Shown: positions 52,408 to 62,029, counted from the stretch's first letter. The stretch is 64,000 nt of DNA from Streptomyces aculeolatus (GCF_020400605.1 NZ_JAINRD010000030.1:34162-98161); one strand, 5' to 3'. Numbers and translations are program-made. The notes: a model not told the origin generated them from the sequence alone.

Positions 52408-53909
52408 GCGGGGGGCCTCCGGGGCTCGTGCGGTGGTGCGGCGCCGGCGTGGGCCCTGGCGTAGGCGGCGGTTCCGCGGGCGGGGGCCGGCAGCGCGTGT
52501 GCGGCGGTGCGGGCGGCGAGTTCGTCGAAGCCGATGCCGTCCATGCCGCCCACGGTGGTCGCCAGCCGGTTGCGCAGCGGCGCGGTCCACCGCCGGGGCA
52601 GCGCCTCCGGCGAGCCGGCGAGCAGCCCGGCGACGGACCCGGCGGTGGCGCCGTTGGAGTCGGTGTCCCAGCCGCCGGACACGACGCGGCAGATCGCGCC
52701 GGTGAAGTCGCCGCCGGAGTGGGTGAGCGCGGCGGCGAGCAGCGCGGCGTTGGGGACGACGTGCACCCAGTGCCGCCCCTCGTGCGCCGCGTGCAGTTCG
52801 TCGACGACGGTCGCGAAGCCCTCCCGGGTGCCGGTGGGTTCGCTGCGGGCCAGTTCCATGCCGTGCCGCAGGGCGCGCGCCAGCCGGGAGCGGGGCGGCA
52901 CCACGGCCAGGCCGGCGCGCAGCGCCTCGTGCACCCCGGCGCCGCCGCCGGCCGCGGCGGCGAGGACGGCGGCGGTGAACATGGCGCCGTAGACGCCGTT
53001 GGCGGTGTGGGTCAGGACCGCGTCGCGGTGCGCCGCGGCGGCGGCCCCGGCCGGGTCGCCGGGGTGCGTCCAGCCGTGGACGTCGGCGCGGATCTGGGCG
53101 CCGATCCACTCGCGGAACGGGTTGCGGTACGCGCCGGTGTGCGGAGGCTCCACGCCGTCGAGCAGGTTGCGGTACGCGACCCGCTCGGCGGTGAACGTAC
53201 GGCCCGCGGGCAGTTCGTCGAGCCAGAGCTGCCCGACGTCGGCGGTGGTGAAGGCGTGGCCGTGGCGGTCGAGGAGGAGCAGGGCGAGGAGCGGGTAGTT
53301 GAGGTCGTCGTCCTCGGGCGCGCCGTCGATGTTCTCGGCCAGGGAGGTGGCGGCGCTGCGGCGGTTCCAGGGGTGCGCGGCGGCGACCGCTGGGGCGAGC
53401 CCGGCGGCGGTGAACCAGGTGTGCAGCGGCCAGTTGCCGGTGGAGCGCGCGATGGCCCGGATGCCCTCCAGGGTCACCTTCTCCACGGGCTTGCCCAGGA
53501 CGCAGCCGGCGGCGCGCCCGAGCCACGCCGCGTGCAGGCGGCGGCGCAGCCGGTCCGCGTCCCCGGCCTCAGGGGCCGGGGCCCGTACGGGCTCGGGCCA
53601 GCGCGGGCAGGCCGCCCGGATCTCGGCCAGGTCGGTCGGCTCGATCGCGGCCAGCGGGCTCTCCAGCGCGGCGAGTTCGTCGAGCAGTTCAACGGCGAGG
53701 GCCCGCAGCCGCGGCTTCGGCGGGCCGGGTGACGCGCCCGCGCGGTCCGGCGCCGCGTGGCCGCCCGCGGCGAACCAGCGGCGGTGCAGCGGCCCCGCGG
53801 CGCGGCCGTCCTCGGCCGCCTGCCGCAGCTCGTGGCCGACGAGGTCTTCCGGCTGCACCCAGGTCAGCCGCAGCGGCGTACCGTGCGCACCGGCCGGCGC
53901 CGCCGTCAC
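52404..53909 (-). CDS. ADP-ribosylglycohydrolase-family protein, variant metal motif
   Basis: A 501-residue member with an extra ~140-residue N-terminal domain (RLTWVQPEDLVGHELRQAAE). The hydrolase fold begins at HAAWLGRAAGCVLGKPVEKV. The first metal motif, normally TDDT, reads PEDDDLNYPLL, and the second is complete: SGGWDTDSNGATAGSVAGLL. WNRRSAATSLAENID lies before the first. Thus it keeps acidic residues but in another order, suggesting a different substrate. GTG at 53909 has GGAGG upstream and overlaps the next stop. Confidence 0.88.
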   Translation of the reverse strand: MTAAPAGAHGTPLRLTWVQPEDLVGHELRQAAEDGRAAGPLHRRWFAAGGHAAPDRAGASPGPPKPRLRALAVELLDELAALESPLAAIEPTDLAEIRAACPRWPEPVRAPAPEAGDADRLRRRLHAAWLGRAAGCVLGKPVEKVTLEGIRAIARSTGNWPLHTWFTAAGLAPAVAAAHPWNRRSAATSLAENIDGAPEDDDLNYPLLALLLLDRHGHAFTTADVGQLWLDELPAGRTFTAERVAYRNLLDGVEPPHTGAYRNPFREWIGAQIRADVHGWTHPGDPAGAAAAAHRDAVLTHTANGVYGAMFTAAVLAAAAGGGAGVHEALRAGLAVVPPRSRLARALRHGMELARSEPTGTREGFATVVDELHAAHEGRHWVHVVPNAALLAAALTHSGGDFTGAICRVVSGGWDTDSNGATAGSVAGLLAGSPEALPRRWTAPLRNRLATTVGGMDGIGFDELAARTAAHALPAPARGTAAYARAHAGAAPPHEPRRPPA

Positions 53910-55102
53910 GACGCCTCCGCCAGCGCGCCGAACGCGGCCTCGTGGGCGCGGCGCCGCGCCACGTCCCGCCGGAACACCTCGCGCGCGACCTCGGTCAGCG
54001 TGGCGGCGGGGGCGAGCAGGTCCAGCCGGCTGGCGCTCGCGACCTCCCCGGCCCACTCCCCCGGCACCGCCGCGGCGCCGCCCAGGGCGCCGACGATGGC
54101 GCCGCTCATGGTGGCGATCGAGTCGCAGTCGCGGCCGTAGTTGACCGCGCCGAGGACCGTGTGGCGGTAGTCGCCGCGGCCGACGAGCAGCATGCCCAGG
54201 GCCACCGGCAGCTCTTCTATGGCGTGCAACCGCGAGGGCCGGCGGGCGCCGAGCGAGGGGTTGCGGTAGTCGGGGCCGACGGTGTCGTACGGCTCGACCG
54301 CCGCGCGCAGCGGCGCCAGCGCCTCCTCGAAGTCCGTGCAGCCGGCGGCCGCTTCGCAGACGGCCTCGACGGCCGCGCGGGTGCCGTCCTTCGCCACCGC
54401 GAGCGCCGCCTCGACCACCGACTCCGGTGTGGCGCCGGGGGCGAAGGCCGCCGCGACGCAGGCGGCGAAGACGCCGGCGGCCTCGCGCCCGTACGACGAC
54501 TGGTGCGCGCCGGCGACGTCCAGCGCCTCGGCGTAGGCCGCCTCGGGGTTGCCGGCGTTGACGGCGCCGACGGGCGCCATGTACATCGCGGCGCCGCAGT
54601 TGACGATGTTGCCGACGCCCGCCTCGCGCGGGTCGACGTGGCCGTAGTGCAGCCGGGCGACGATCCACTTCTCGGCGAGGAAGATCCGCTGCAGCGGCAG
54701 CGCCTCGGCCTCCAGCTCGGGGATCCAGCGCGGCGTGCCCATCAGGTCGGGCACCAGGTGGGCGGCGACGGCGTAGGAGTCGAGGTGGTCGCGGACCCGG
54801 TCGTAGACGCGGATGAGGGCGTGGGTCATGAGGGTGTCGTCGGTGACGTGCCCGTCGCCCTTGTGGTACGGGGCGATGGGCCGGGCGGTGCGCCACTCGC
54901 CGCGGTGGAACGGCTCGACGATGCCGCGCACCCGGCCGCCGTAGCGCTCGGCGATGGCCTCGGGCGTCCAGCCCTCGACGGGCCCGCCCAGCGCGTCGCC
55001 GACGGCGGCGCCGACGAGGCATCCTGCGGTGCGGTCGGCGAGCCCGGGGCCGGCCGGTGCGGTGGCGTCGCCGGGGGCGGCGGAAGCGGTCGTGGGGGTC
55101 AT
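53906..55102 (-). CDS. ADP-ribosylglycohydrolase-family protein, canonical motifs
   Basis: A 398-residue DraG/ARH-fold protein. VGAAVGDALGGPVEGWTPEA opens the fold; the first metal motif GHVTDDTLMTHALIR and the second VNYGRDCDSIATMSGAIVGA are both complete, so it should bind two Mg ions and hydrolyse a 1''-ribosyl bond. IVNCGAAMYMAPVGAVNAG is also typical. ATG at 55102 overlaps the upstream stop by 4 bp. Confidence 0.92.
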   Translation of the reverse strand: MTPTTASAAPGDATAPAGPGLADRTAGCLVGAAVGDALGGPVEGWTPEAIAERYGGRVRGIVEPFHRGEWRTARPIAPYHKGDGHVTDDTLMTHALIRVYDRVRDHLDSYAVAAHLVPDLMGTPRWIPELEAEALPLQRIFLAEKWIVARLHYGHVDPREAGVGNIVNCGAAMYMAPVGAVNAGNPEAAYAEALDVAGAHQSSYGREAAGVFAACVAAAFAPGATPESVVEAALAVAKDGTRAAVEAVCEAAAGCTDFEEALAPLRAAVEPYDTVGPDYRNPSLGARRPSRLHAIEELPVALGMLLVGRGDYRHTVLGAVNYGRDCDSIATMSGAIVGALGGAAAVPGEWAGEVASASRLDLLAPAATLTEVAREVFRRDVARRRAHEAAFGALAEAS

Positions 55103-56502
55103 GAGGCGAGGGGTCCTTCCGCGGGGGTGCTGAACTGCTTGTCGGCCAGTTGCCGGGCGACGTCGACGAGGTCGGCGCCGGCGAGCTGGGGAAGGGCGCA
55201 GCCGGAGAGGATCCGGCAGGCGTCCCGCCAGGTGGCGGGGAGCCCGGCGGCGCCGCCCAGCGCCCCGGTCAGCGCGCCGGCCAGGGCGGGTGCGGAGTCG
55301 GCGACGCGCGACAGGCACGCCGCGGCGGGCACGGCCTCGGAGATCGCGCCGGCCGCGGCGGTGGCGACGGCGAGTGCGACGGGCACGGTCTCGGCGGCGG
55401 CGATGCCGTAGCTGTAGACGTGGTCGACGATCTCGTGCTCCAGCACGGGCACGAGCGCGAAGGCGTTGCCCGGCAGCCCCGGGCGGGTGGCCACCGCGGT
55501 GCGGCCGAGCTGCACGGCGCGCTCGGCGTTGCGCAGGATCTCGGTGCCCTGCGGGAGCTGGGCGAGGGCGGCGTCGACGCAGGCGTCGACGGGCCGGCCG
55601 CCGAGCGCCGCGGCGATCGCGGCGGCGGTGGCGCGGGCGCCGTGCACGCCGTCGCCGTCCTGGGTGTAGCGGGCGTCGAACTCGGCGAGGTCGGCTGCCC
55701 GTTCCGGGTCGCCCGGGTGGACGGCGGCTAGCACCGCGGCCCGCACGCACGCGGCGTCGTCGAAGTAGTGCGGGTTGTCGTGGCCGGTGGCGGGCGGACG
55801 CAGGCCGGCGGCGAGGTTGCCGAGCCCGGCCCGTACGGAGATGCGGGCGCGCAGCGGGATGTCGGCCGACTCGATCTCGTCCGCGCGCTCGGCGGCGACG
55901 GCGACCTCGTCGGCGAGCGCGCTCCAGGCGAGGGTGAGCGCGGAGCGGACGCGCCGGTCGGAGGTGAGGTCGGTGTGCAGTCCGCTGCCGGCGGAGAGCA
56001 CGGCGTACGCGGTGAACGCGGCCCACTCCGCGTCGTCGGACGGGCCCAGGCGCAGCGGCTCCGGCGGCTGGTTGAGCGCGATGGGCACCGGCAGGGTGGT
56101 GGTGGCGTTCTGCTCGGCGAAGGTGTCCAGCTCGCGGGTGAGCCGGCGGGTCCACTCCGGCATCCGGGCGGCGCGGTGCCGGCCGGCGGGCCAGCCGGCG
56201 GCGTCGCCCGCGGCGATGCCGAGGAGCAGCCCCTCCACGCGCCGCAGGTCGCCGCCCGCCTCGGTGAAGCCGGCGGTGCCGGCGGGGCGGCCGGCGGCGG
56301 ACGGCGCGCTCTGCGGTACGGGCCGCTCCTCGCGCGGGGCGGCGGTGACGGTGCGCTCCGCGCCGTCGGCGGGGCTCGCGGGGGCACCCGCGGACGGGCT
56401 CGTACGGGCCGCGCCCCCGGCGGCGCCTTCCGGCGCGCCCGGCGCCCCGCGCGCCGGGCCTGGCTCGGGGGCGCGGCGGGACCTGGGCAGCGGTGCGCTC
56501 AT
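55099..56502 (-). CDS. ADP-ribosylglycohydrolase-family protein, degenerate metal motifs
   Basis: A 467-residue homologue with a ~85-residue disordered N-terminus. LLLGIAAGDAAGWPAGRHR begins the fold. The place of TDDT reads EQNATTTLPVP, without Asp, and the last motif reads CLSRVADSAPALAGALTGAL, where only one Asp-Ser remains. Most metal ligands are therefore gone, and it is probably inactive or acts differently, perhaps as a partner of the neighbours. ATG at 56502 overlaps the upstream stop by 4 bp. Confidence 0.82.
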   Translation of the reverse strand: MSAPLPRSRRAPEPGPARGAPGAPEGAAGGAARTSPSAGAPASPADGAERTVTAAPREERPVPQSAPSAAGRPAGTAGFTEAGGDLRRVEGLLLGIAAGDAAGWPAGRHRAARMPEWTRRLTRELDTFAEQNATTTLPVPIALNQPPEPLRLGPSDDAEWAAFTAYAVLSAGSGLHTDLTSDRRVRSALTLAWSALADEVAVAAERADEIESADIPLRARISVRAGLGNLAAGLRPPATGHDNPHYFDDAACVRAAVLAAVHPGDPERAADLAEFDARYTQDGDGVHGARATAAAIAAALGGRPVDACVDAALAQLPQGTEILRNAERAVQLGRTAVATRPGLPGNAFALVPVLEHEIVDHVYSYGIAAAETVPVALAVATAAAGAISEAVPAAACLSRVADSAPALAGALTGALGGAAGLPATWRDACRILSGCALPQLAGADLVDVARQLADKQFSTPAEGPLAS

Positions 56503-57644
56503 GAGGCGACCTCCTCGTCTGCGGGGGCGAGCCGGTCCGCGATGTCGAGCACGTGGTGGCCCGCCATCGACGGCAGGCACGTGCCCCGTACGGGCTGGAT
56601 GGCCGCGGCCCAGCCGGCGGGGATGGCGGACTCGCCGCGCAGCGCACCGGCCAGGGCGCCGGCGACGGCGGCGGTGGTGTCGGCGTCGCGGCCCATGTTG
56701 ACGGCGGTGAGGACGGAGTCCGCGAAGTCGCCGCGCGCGGCGGCGAAGGCGCCGAGCGCGAGCCCGACGGCCTCGGGCGCCAGGTCGGACCACGGGTAGC
56801 CGCCGATGACGACCGAGGAGCGGACGGCGCGCTCGACGCTCAGCGGCGTGGCGCCGGGGGCGCGGCGCGCGCGGCGCCCGGCGGAGACCGCGCGCTGCAG
56901 GGAGCGCGAGGTCCAGGAGTCCTCGGGGATGACGGACAGCGCGGCCTGCACGACGACGTCCGGGGAGTCGCCGGCCATCGCGGCGGCCACCCCGGCGGCG
57001 ACGGCCTGGCCGCCGTAGATGCCCTCGCCCTCGTGGCTGACGGTGCCGTCGACGGCGACGAGCCGGGCGGCCTCGGCCGGGCGGCCGGCGGCGAAGACCC
57101 CGAACGGCGCGGCGCGCATGGCGAGTCCGTCGCTCCAGGCGTGCCGGTGCTGCGCGGTGATCGGGGCGGCCAGGCCCCGGCGCAGGTTCTCCAGGGTGCC
57201 GCGCTCGCTGAACCCGGCGCCGCGGAAGGGGCCTTCGTCGAGGTCGGCGATCCGCTCGTGCCAGGCGGACTCCACGTGCGCGAGGCTCAGGCGCGCGCCG
57301 TGCTCGGCGAGCAGCAGCCCGGAGAAGATGGCGTACTCGGTGTCGTCGGTGCCCGCGGGGGCGGCGGCCACGAAGTCCTCGATGCGGCCCCAGCGCTCGC
57401 GGATCTGCGAGGGCTTCATGTTCTCCACGGGCGCGCCGAGGGCGTCGCCGACCGCGAGGCCGAGCATGGCGCCGCGGGCCCGGTCGCGGGCGGTCGGGGC
57501 GGCCTGCCCGGCCCCGCGGCCCACGGGGCGCAGGCGGACGGGGGCGGTGCGGGCGGGCTCCGTGCGGACGGGGTCGGCGGGGGCGGGTTCCGTGGGGGCG
57601 GGGGCCGGCCGGACGGGCGGTCCGGCGCCGGCGGCTGCGCTCAT
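56499..57644 (-). CDS. ADP-ribosylglycohydrolase-family protein, canonical motifs (first of four)
   Basis: A 381-residue DraG/ARH-fold protein with a Pro/Thr-rich N-terminal ~55 residues. GAMLGLAVGDALGAPVENMK opens the fold; both metal motifs are complete (AGTDDTEYAIFSGLLL and VNMGRDADTTAAVAGALAGA). It is the first glycohydrolase after the binding-protein gene, with 97 bp between them. It is likely to be catalytically active. Start ATG at 57644. Confidence 0.91.
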   Translation of the reverse strand: MSAAAGAGPPVRPAPAPTEPAPADPVRTEPARTAPVRLRPVGRGAGQAAPTARDRARGAMLGLAVGDALGAPVENMKPSQIRERWGRIEDFVAAAPAGTDDTEYAIFSGLLLAEHGARLSLAHVESAWHERIADLDEGPFRGAGFSERGTLENLRRGLAAPITAQHRHAWSDGLAMRAAPFGVFAAGRPAEAARLVAVDGTVSHEGEGIYGGQAVAAGVAAAMAGDSPDVVVQAALSVIPEDSWTSRSLQRAVSAGRRARRAPGATPLSVERAVRSSVVIGGYPWSDLAPEAVGLALGAFAAARGDFADSVLTAVNMGRDADTTAAVAGALAGALRGESAIPAGWAAAIQPVRGTCLPSMAGHHVLDIADRLAPADEEVAS

Positions 57645-57741
57645 CGTGCGGTGCTCATCGTGCGGTTCGTGCTCTTTCCTCGTGCGCCTGCTCGTGTCCT
57701 TCGCATGCCTGCTCGTCGTCTGCTCCCGCCGGCCGCGGCCG

Positions 57742-59094
57742 TCATCTCTGGTACCGGTCGAGTACGAGATTCCCGTCCTCGACCAGCGACTCGCGCAACT
57801 CGTCCAGATCGGTGTCCCCGTTGAAGTACCGCTGGAACGCCGGAGTGGCGATCTTGTCCGACCACTCGCGGTACCCCCGTACCCCGAGCACCGGCGCGGG
57901 CCGCAGCGAGCGGGCCACCTCCACGCCCGTACGCCACCCGTACTTCTCGGTGTTCAGCGCCGGATCCTTGAGCGCCTGCGCGCCGGTGGGCAGCATCCAG
58001 TCGCCCGCGGCCAGCTCGGCCATGTGCTCCGGCCGGGTCATGAAGGCGATGAAGTCCGCGGCCGCCTGCCGGTGGTCGCTGTCCTCGGCCACCGACAGCG
58101 TCTGGGGGCTCACCCCCTGCGCGAGCCCGCCGGCCGGCCCGTCGCCCGCGGGCATCGGCAGCACCGACCACCCGAAGTCGTCGGGCGCCTGCTGGGTGAC
58201 GAGCTGGCGGTAGGAGAAGTTCAGCGGCACCATCGCGTACCGGCCGGCGAAGAACCCGGGCAGCGTGTCGGAGCCGGACATGCCCAGGCTGCTGCGCGGC
58301 GCGGTGCGGTCCTCGTTGACCTGGCGGTCGATGGTCTCGGCGACGGCGGAGTCCTCGGGGCCGTAGCCGACGCGGTTCTTCGGGCCGTCGTCGGTCTGCT
58401 CCCGGGAGAACAGCCCGCCGCCGGTGGACAGGGAGAGGTTCACCGACTGGCTGACGGGCTCCTTCATGCCCCAGGCGACGCCGTACTGGTCGGTGCTGCC
58501 GTCGCCGTCGGTGTCGGCGGTCAGCTCCTTCGCCGCGTCCTCGAACTCCTGCCAGCTCCACGGGTCGGCAGCGGTCGGCACCCGCACCCCCGACTCCTCC
58601 AGCAGCGCGGTGTTGGCGAACATCATCCGCGGCTCCTGGAGGAAGGGGACGCCGTAGATGCCGCCGTTCATGGTGGTGGTCCGCCACGACTGCGCCGGGA
58701 TGTCCGCGCGCAGCGAGTCGGGCAGCAGGTCGGTGAGGTCGGCGAGGTAGCCGCCGTAGGCGAAGTCGGTGAGGTCGTCGGCGGCGTCGTGGATGATGTC
58801 GGGCGCCTCGCCGCCCTCGAAGGAGGTCAGCAGCTGGTCGTGCACGGTGTCCCAGATGCCCTGCACGTAGCGGACCTGAACCTCGGGGTGCTCCTCGTTC
58901 CACTCCTCGACGAGCCGCTTGTTGGCCGCGACCGACTCCTCCTGCCAGGCGAGGCTGAGGTAGTCGAGGGTCACGGTGCCGTCGTCGGAGCCGCCGTCGC
59001 CGCTGCAGCCGGCCAGCCCGGCCAGCAACGCCAGGCTCAGGGCGGCGGCGCCGGCCCGAGCGGCGGCGCGGCGGATGTGCCGTGCGGGCCTCAT
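57742..59094 (-). CDS. Sugar-type ABC transporter lipoprotein (substrate-binding)
   Basis: A 450-residue lipoprotein with a basic start, hydrophobic stretch and lipobox LAGC (GLAGCSGDGG), so it is anchored in the membrane. The family-1 binding fold follows (VTLDYLSLAWQEESVAANKR, YVQGIWDTVHDQLLTSFEGG, FFAGRYAMVPLNFSY). It would collect the substrate of this locus. ATG at 59094 overlaps the permease stop by 4 bp. Confidence 0.93.
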   Translation of the reverse strand: MRPARHIRRAAARAGAAALSLALLAGLAGCSGDGGSDDGTVTLDYLSLAWQEESVAANKRLVEEWNEEHPEVQVRYVQGIWDTVHDQLLTSFEGGEAPDIIHDAADDLTDFAYGGYLADLTDLLPDSLRADIPAQSWRTTTMNGGIYGVPFLQEPRMMFANTALLEESGVRVPTAADPWSWQEFEDAAKELTADTDGDGSTDQYGVAWGMKEPVSQSVNLSLSTGGGLFSREQTDDGPKNRVGYGPEDSAVAETIDRQVNEDRTAPRSSLGMSGSDTLPGFFAGRYAMVPLNFSYRQLVTQQAPDDFGWSVLPMPAGDGPAGGLAQGVSPQTLSVAEDSDHRQAAADFIAFMTRPEHMAELAAGDWMLPTGAQALKDPALNTEKYGWRTGVEVARSLRPAPVLGVRGYREWSDKIATPAFQRYFNGDTDLDELRESLVEDGNLVLDRYQR

Positions 59095-59945
59095 CCCTTC
59101 ACCGCCCCGGCGAGCATCCCGCTGACCAGGCGGCGCTGGAGCAGCGCGAAGAACAGCAGGCTGGGGATGGTGGCGAGGGTCGCGGCCGCGGCGAGCGGGC
59201 CGAGGTCCACGACGCCCTCGGCCCCGAGGAACTGGGTGAGGATGACCGACATCGTCTGATTCTCCGGGGACTTGAGCAGCACGAGGGCGAAGAAGAACTC
59301 GTTCCAGGCGGTGACGAAGGAGAACATCAGCGTCGCCACCAGTCCGGGGGCGAGCAGCGGGAGCACCACGCTGACGATGGTGCGCAGCCGGCTCGCGCCG
59401 TCCACGGCGGCGGCCTCCTCCAGGGAGACGGGCACCGCCTTGACGTAGCCCTGGAGCATCCAGAGCGAGAAGGGCAGGTTCCACACGACGTAGACGAGGA
59501 TCAGCCCGGGCAGCGAGTCGATCATCCGCGCTTCCTTGAGCAGCATGAAGAGCGGGATGATGATGAGCACGAACGGGAACATCTGGCTGACCAGGATCCA
59601 GCCGGTGGCCGCCGTGGTGACCTTCGAGCGGTAGCGGACCATCGCGTACGCGGCGGGCACGGCGATGGCGACGGCGATGAGGGCGGCGCTGCCGGCGACG
59701 AGGAGGCTGTTGGCGGCGGACCGCAGCAGCGGCTGGGCGTCGAAGGCGGCGCGGAAGTTCTCCAGGGTGGGGTCCTGGGGGATCCAGGTGGGGTCGATCT
59801 TCCCCAGTTCCTGCGGCGACTTGAAGGCCGTGGAGATCAGCCACACCAGCGGGAAGGCGAGGAAGACCAGGTAGGCCAGCAGGGCGAGGTACTGCCCGGT
59901 GCGGCCGGCGGCGCGCTTGGTGCGCAGAGCCGTGGGAGCGCTCAT
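59091..59945 (-). CDS. Sugar-type ABC transporter permease, MalG type
   Basis: A 284-residue membrane subunit. The EAA loop is SLEEAAAVDGASRLRTIVSV followed by VLPLLAP, and about six helices are seen. The start codon shares one base with the upstream stop (TGATG), so it is coupled. Pairs with the MalF-type subunit encoded before it. Confidence 0.94.
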   Translation of the reverse strand: MSAPTALRTKRAAGRTGQYLALLAYLVFLAFPLVWLISTAFKSPQELGKIDPTWIPQDPTLENFRAAFDAQPLLRSAANSLLVAGSAALIAVAIAVPAAYAMVRYRSKVTTAATGWILVSQMFPFVLIIIPLFMLLKEARMIDSLPGLILVYVVWNLPFSLWMLQGYVKAVPVSLEEAAAVDGASRLRTIVSVVLPLLAPGLVATLMFSFVTAWNEFFFALVLLKSPENQTMSVILTQFLGAEGVVDLGPLAAAATLATIPSLLFFALLQRRLVSGMLAGAVKG

Positions 59946-60901
59946 CAGCTGGCCTCCTCCTTCAGTCGCTTGCGCAGGAACAGGGTGAGGAAGACGGCGA
60001 TGACCGCAATCATCGCGAGCCCCATGGCGGCGGCGTAGCCGTACTGGCCGTAGGCGAAGGCCTCTTCGTACGCGAAGAGCATCGGCAGCCGGGTCTCGCC
60101 GCCCGGCCCGCCCTGGGTGAGCACGAAGACGAGACTGAACGAGTTGAAGTTCCAGATGAAGTTGAGCGCGGTGATGGCGATGACCACGGGCCTGATCGCG
60201 GGCCAGGTGACGCTCGTGAAGCGGCGCCAGACGCCGGCGCCGTCGAGGGCCGCGGCCTCCTTCAGCTCGTACGGGACGTTCTGCAGCCCGGCGAGCAGCA
60301 CGACCGTGGTCTGCGGCATGCCGGCCCAGACGCCCACCGCGATCACCGCGGGCAGGGCCAGGGAGAGGCTGGTGAGCCAGTCGACGTTCTCGTCGATGAG
60401 GTGGAGCCGGCTCAGCGTCTCGTTGAGGATGCCGGCGTCCTGGTGGTAGACGAGCCGCCACATGATGCCGACGACGACCTCGGGCATCGCCCAGGGGACG
60501 AGCGCGAGGGTGCGCGCGAACCAGCGGAAGCGAAGGTTCTGGTTGAGCAGCAGGGCCAGGCCCAGCGCGAGCACGAACTGCAGGGCGGTGACGCAGAGGG
60601 CCCAGATGAGCCCGATGCGGAACGAGTCCCAGAAGAGGGTGTCGTGCCGCAGGTCGGCGAGGTTCTGCACGCCGATGAACTCGGTGGGTTCCGTGCGGCC
60701 GGCCTGCGCGTCGGTGAACGCCAGTGACGCGCCGTACAGCAGTGGGCCGACGCTGAGCACCAGGATGGGTATGAGCGCGGGCAGCAGCAGGAACCACGCG
60801 CCGCCGTCGAGGCCGAGTGCGGCCTTGCGGGCGCGTGGTGTGCGTGGTGGCGGGGTGCCGCGGCCGGCGGCCTTCGGTGGGGGTGGTGCGGCAACGCTCA
60901 T
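59945..60901 (-). CDS. Sugar-type ABC transporter permease, MalF type
   Basis: A 318-residue membrane subunit. The EAA loop is ELKEAAALDGAGVWRRFTSV followed by TWPAIRP. The first helix is WFLLLPALIPILVLSVGPLL. ATG at 60901 overlaps the lacI stop by 4 bp. No ATPase gene accompanies the importer. Confidence 0.94.
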   Translation of the reverse strand: MSVAAPPPPKAAGRGTPPPRTPRARKAALGLDGGAWFLLLPALIPILVLSVGPLLYGASLAFTDAQAGRTEPTEFIGVQNLADLRHDTLFWDSFRIGLIWALCVTALQFVLALGLALLLNQNLRFRWFARTLALVPWAMPEVVVGIMWRLVYHQDAGILNETLSRLHLIDENVDWLTSLSLALPAVIAVGVWAGMPQTTVVLLAGLQNVPYELKEAAALDGAGVWRRFTSVTWPAIRPVVIAITALNFIWNFNSFSLVFVLTQGGPGGETRLPMLFAYEEAFAYGQYGYAAAMGLAMIAVIAVFLTLFLRKRLKEEAS

Positions 60902-61962
60902 GCGGACTTCGCGCCTTCCTGCTCGTCGGAGCCCGCGGGCGCGGCGCCCGGGGAGGTGGAGCCGCGCACGACGAGCCGCGGCGCGGCGGTCGTGCGGCGG
61001 GCGGGGAGGGGCTCGCCGGATCCCGGGGCGAGCCGTTCGAGGAGCATCCGGGCGGCGCGCCGGCCGCGTTCGCCGGCGCCGAGGTCCACGCTGGTCAGCG
61101 GCGGCCAGGCGGCGACGGCCAGGTCGCTGTCGTCCATGCCGGCGACGGCGGTGTCCCGGGGTATGCGCCGGCCCGCGGCGTGCAGCGCCTGGACGGCGCC
61201 GATGGCGAGCTGGTCGTTGGCGCAGAACACGGCGTCCAGGTCGGGGCGGGCCGCCAGCAGCCGGGCGGTGGCGCGAGCCCCGGCGCCGACGCCGAAGTCG
61301 GTGGCGGTGACCAGCTCCGGGTCGTAGGGGATGCCGCAGGCGGCGAGCGCGGCGCGGTAGCCGCGGCCGCGGTTGCCGCCGGGGACGGTGTCGACGGGGC
61401 CGTTGACGAAGGCGATACGGCGGCGGCCGCTCTCGACGAGGTGGCGTACGGCCAGTTCGGCACCGGTGACGGAGTCGGCCTGGACGCCGTCGACGGGCAC
61501 GCCGTCGGGCAGCGAGCCGATGACGACGACGGGGCCGGGGGCGGCGGTCAGCGCCTCGACGTGCGCGGGCGTGATGCGGATGGGCACGAGGACGAGGCCG
61601 TCGCTGGTGCGGTCGGCGAGGCTGCGTACGACGCCGAGTTCGTCGGCGACGTCGGCGTCGGTGGAGTGCAGCAGCAAGCGGTAGCCGGCGGCCTTCGCGA
61701 CGGCCTGGATCTCGCGGACCATGGCGACGTAGACGGGGTTGCCGATGTCCGGTACGGCGAAGGTCAACTGGCGGGTGTGGCCGTCCTTCAGGGAGCGGGC
61801 CACGGCGTTGGGCACGTAGCCCAGCTCGCTGGCGGCGCGGCGGACCCGGTCCTCGGTCTCGGGGCGGGCGCCGAGGCCGTTGAGGACGCGGGAGACGGAG
61901 GCGATGGACACCCCGGCGCGTTCGGCGATCGACACGATCGTGGGTGGCCCCCCGGAGGACAT
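60898..61962 (-). CDS. LacI-family transcriptional regulator
   Basis: A 354-residue repressor: N-terminal HTH (IVSIAERAGVSIASVSRVLNG) and a periplasmic-binding-protein-like effector domain (LTFAVPDIGNPVYVAMVREI, VFCANDQLAIGAVQALHAAG). ATG at 61962 is chosen over one at 62019 because GAAGGGGCGAG lies just upstream and the HTH starts soon after. It is first in the operon it probably controls; two LacI-type operators lie 68-100 bp upstream. Confidence 0.93.
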   Translation of the reverse strand: MSSGGPPTIVSIAERAGVSIASVSRVLNGLGARPETEDRVRRAASELGYVPNAVARSLKDGHTRQLTFAVPDIGNPVYVAMVREIQAVAKAAGYRLLLHSTDADVADELGVVRSLADRTSDGLVLVPIRITPAHVEALTAAPGPVVVIGSLPDGVPVDGVQADSVTGAELAVRHLVESGRRRIAFVNGPVDTVPGGNRGRGYRAALAACGIPYDPELVTATDFGVGAGARATARLLAARPDLDAVFCANDQLAIGAVQALHAAGRRIPRDTAVAGMDDSDLAVAAWPPLTSVDLGAGERGRRAARMLLERLAPGSGEPLPARRTTAAPRLVVRGSTSPGAAPAGSDEQEGAKSA

Positions 61963-62029
61963 CGCACTCGCCCCTTCGCGTCGCTGCGTCGTTGCACCAC
62001 GTGCGCGGCCGGGCCTCAACTGGGCACTC

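Noticed and set aside
52404..57644. DraG genes as an antitoxin part of a DarTG-like or other defence system
   Set aside because: No ADP-ribosyltransferase, macrodomain protein or other defence gene is adjacent; the neighbours are an importer, LacI and ribokinase.
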